Of a stretch of DNA of 33,710 nt, positions 32,920 through 33,710 are shown in pieces. Position 1 is the first letter of the stretch. The number at the start of each line of letters is the position of its first letter. Position numbers and translations under genes: made by a program. The DNA lies in contig JANTHR010000015.1 in the NCBI GenBank assembly GCA_024762315.1, positions 1 through 33,710 of the forward strand, given 5' to 3'. The DNA is from Sulfurovum sp. GTDB taxonomy: Bacteria > Campylobacterota > Campylobacteria > Campylobacterales > Sulfurovaceae. The notes beneath the pieces were generated by a model. That model saw only the letters and a list, made by a program, of their open reading frames with translations. It ran no database searches and had not been told where the DNA came from.

Positions 32920-33710
32920 ATGAAACTCTATGAACTCCAGGCCGTTGCAAAACGTCTAAATGACTTCACCTTTATTTCCCGTGCAAGGCGCATTGAAGAC
33001 AATACTATTGAGATCACCTTTGACAAAAAAAACAGCTACTTCTTCAATATGACCAGAGGACACAGTTTCATCTACAAAGCACCAAGCCAAAGGCCGCTTC
33101 AGGGCTATAATGCACCTTTTGACACCCTGCTTCACTCACTGCTTAGCGGGAGTAAGCTCATAGGCGTTGATGTACTCAATAATGACCGTATTTTACGTTT
33201 GACCCTCGCTCCAAAAAGTTCATACAAAGACAAGATCATCTACCTACAATTTGAATTTACAGGAAAAAATACCAATGCCATCCTCATTGATGATAATGAA
33301 GTCATCATTGAAGCACTTAGACACATTGATGCCGATAGCTCTTTTCGTGTGATACGCCCCGGGGTGGAATTGCTGCCCATCCCCTCCAGGGTATTGTCCC
33401 ATGAGAATACCATCGATACACATACAGAAAATGGTGTTGCGGGGACGCAGCATCCTACAGATATTGACCAACTTCTTGAAGAAAAATTCATGCAAATACA
33501 ACAAAAACGTCTGCGTGAGATGAAAAAACAGAAACTCTCTACCGTTGCCAAAAAAAGTGAAAAACTCGCACAACTTTTAGAAAAACTACCGGACGAAAAA
33601 GCATTAAAAGAAGAGGAGCAGAAATACAAGCAGTATGCCAACCTCATCCTGGCAAATCTCTACCAGATCAAACCTTATGACACCAAGCTGAACACCTATG
33701 ATTTTGAAGG
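32920..33710 (+). CDS. NFACT-family protein (RqcH/fibronectin-binding-like), N-terminal part
   Basis: The frame is open from ATG 32920 to the window end (263 codons). It starts MKLYELQAVAKRLNDFTFIS; LQFEFTGKNTNAILIDDNEVIIEALRHI (about 108-135) matches the NFACT-N block G-x-x-x-N-x-I-L, and the later part (185-240) is Lys/Glu-rich coiled coil. NFACT proteins bind stalled 50S-peptidyl-tRNA and add C-terminal tails in RqcH-type members; older annotation is fibronectin-binding protein. Residues about 156-180 (around VLSHENTIDTHTENG) are encoded by a diverged REP-like pair inserted in frame between these domains. No clear ribosome site: GGAG is 16 bases upstream, perhaps because the inverted repeat sits directly ahead. 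Confidence 0.82.
   Translation, partial: MKLYELQAVAKRLNDFTFISRARRIEDNTIEITFDKKNSYFFNMTRGHSFIYKAPSQRPLQGYNAPFDTLLHSLLSGSKLIGVDVLNNDRILRLTLAPKSSYKDKIIYLQFEFTGKNTNAILIDDNEVIIEALRHIDADSSFRVIRPGVELLPIPSRVLSHENTIDTHTENGVAGTQHPTDIDQLLEEKFMQIQQKRLREMKKQKLSTVAKKSEKLAQLLEKLPDEKALKEEEQKYKQYANLILANLYQIKPYDTKLNTYDFE
33386..33458. repeat. REP-like inverted pair, copy D, inside NFACT coding sequence
   Basis: The left unit, 33386-33411, differs from the left unit of copy A at a few sites and shares its TTGTCCCATGA core. The right unit, 33433-33458, matches GGTGTTG...CCTAC. Differences in the stems are largely paired: GGTGTT/AACACC became GGTATT/AATACC, and the right stem keeps pairing with G-T pairs. The frame is kept through all 73 bases. 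Confidence 0.7.

Overview
The window reads as chromosomal DNA of a free-living Campylobacterota bacterium of the Sulfurovum/Sulfurimonas type. This rests on family content: a CiaB-type protein, a succinate dehydrogenase/fumarate reductase pair of the non-classical type, short compact operons, a moderately AT-rich composition and an NFACT gene. No rRNA or other taxonomic marker is present, so the assignment is an inference. Both edges cut genes: an M20 amidohydrolase on the left and an NFACT-family protein on the right.

Region 1 (1-3.8 kb): the end of an M20 amidohydrolase is coupled to a histidine-kinase-like ATPase/GNAT fusion, convergent with a CiaB-type protein carrying an HEYGH zinc site. 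Region 2 (3.9-8.3 kb) is the accessory island. One minus-strand operon runs from a HipB-like regulator, through a RhuM protein with a phospholipase-D-like tail and an AT-rich AAA ATPase with a TOPRIM/DUF4435-like C-terminus, to a HipA-family kinase. The usually adjacent hipB and hipA are therefore split by two defence-type genes, and a decayed copy of the hipB 3' end lies just behind the RhuM gene. This is the best candidate here for an undescribed composite system.

Region 3 (8.3-23.5 kb) is mostly housekeeping: rdgB, a YajR-like MFS exporter, a copper P-type ATPase with an N-terminal YHS domain, tRNA-Pro(GGG), transketolase and a prenyl synthase, shikimate kinase, an SDR, a stand-alone PAS protein behind a probable c-di-GMP-I riboswitch, a MATE exporter, thpR, purN, nnr and rpsU. 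Region 4 (23.5-25.3 kb): an AraC-type regulator divergent from a truncated haemoglobin, followed by a tautomerase gene interrupted by an amber codon. Region 5 (25.4-30.4 kb): a plus-strand run of purT, yjbQ, a D-2-hydroxyacid dehydrogenase, sdhA-like and sdhB-like genes. The flavoprotein lacks the covalent-FAD histidine, the iron-sulfur subunit has an extra cysteine, and no membrane anchor follows. Region 6 (30.4-33.7 kb): a thioesterase, a DUF433/PIN-like toxin-antitoxin pair, leuC and the start of an NFACT gene.

A family of short hairpins with a GTAG foot, in inverted pairs, recurs through the window at 8.2, 16.3 and 29.6 kb. These resemble REP/REPIN sequences. A fourth, diverged pair lies in frame inside the NFACT coding sequence and appears to keep its stems through compensatory changes. 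A different, longer inverted repeat lies just upstream of that gene. No intergenic stretch exceeds 300 bases, and no CRISPR array, insertion sequence or transposase gene was seen.
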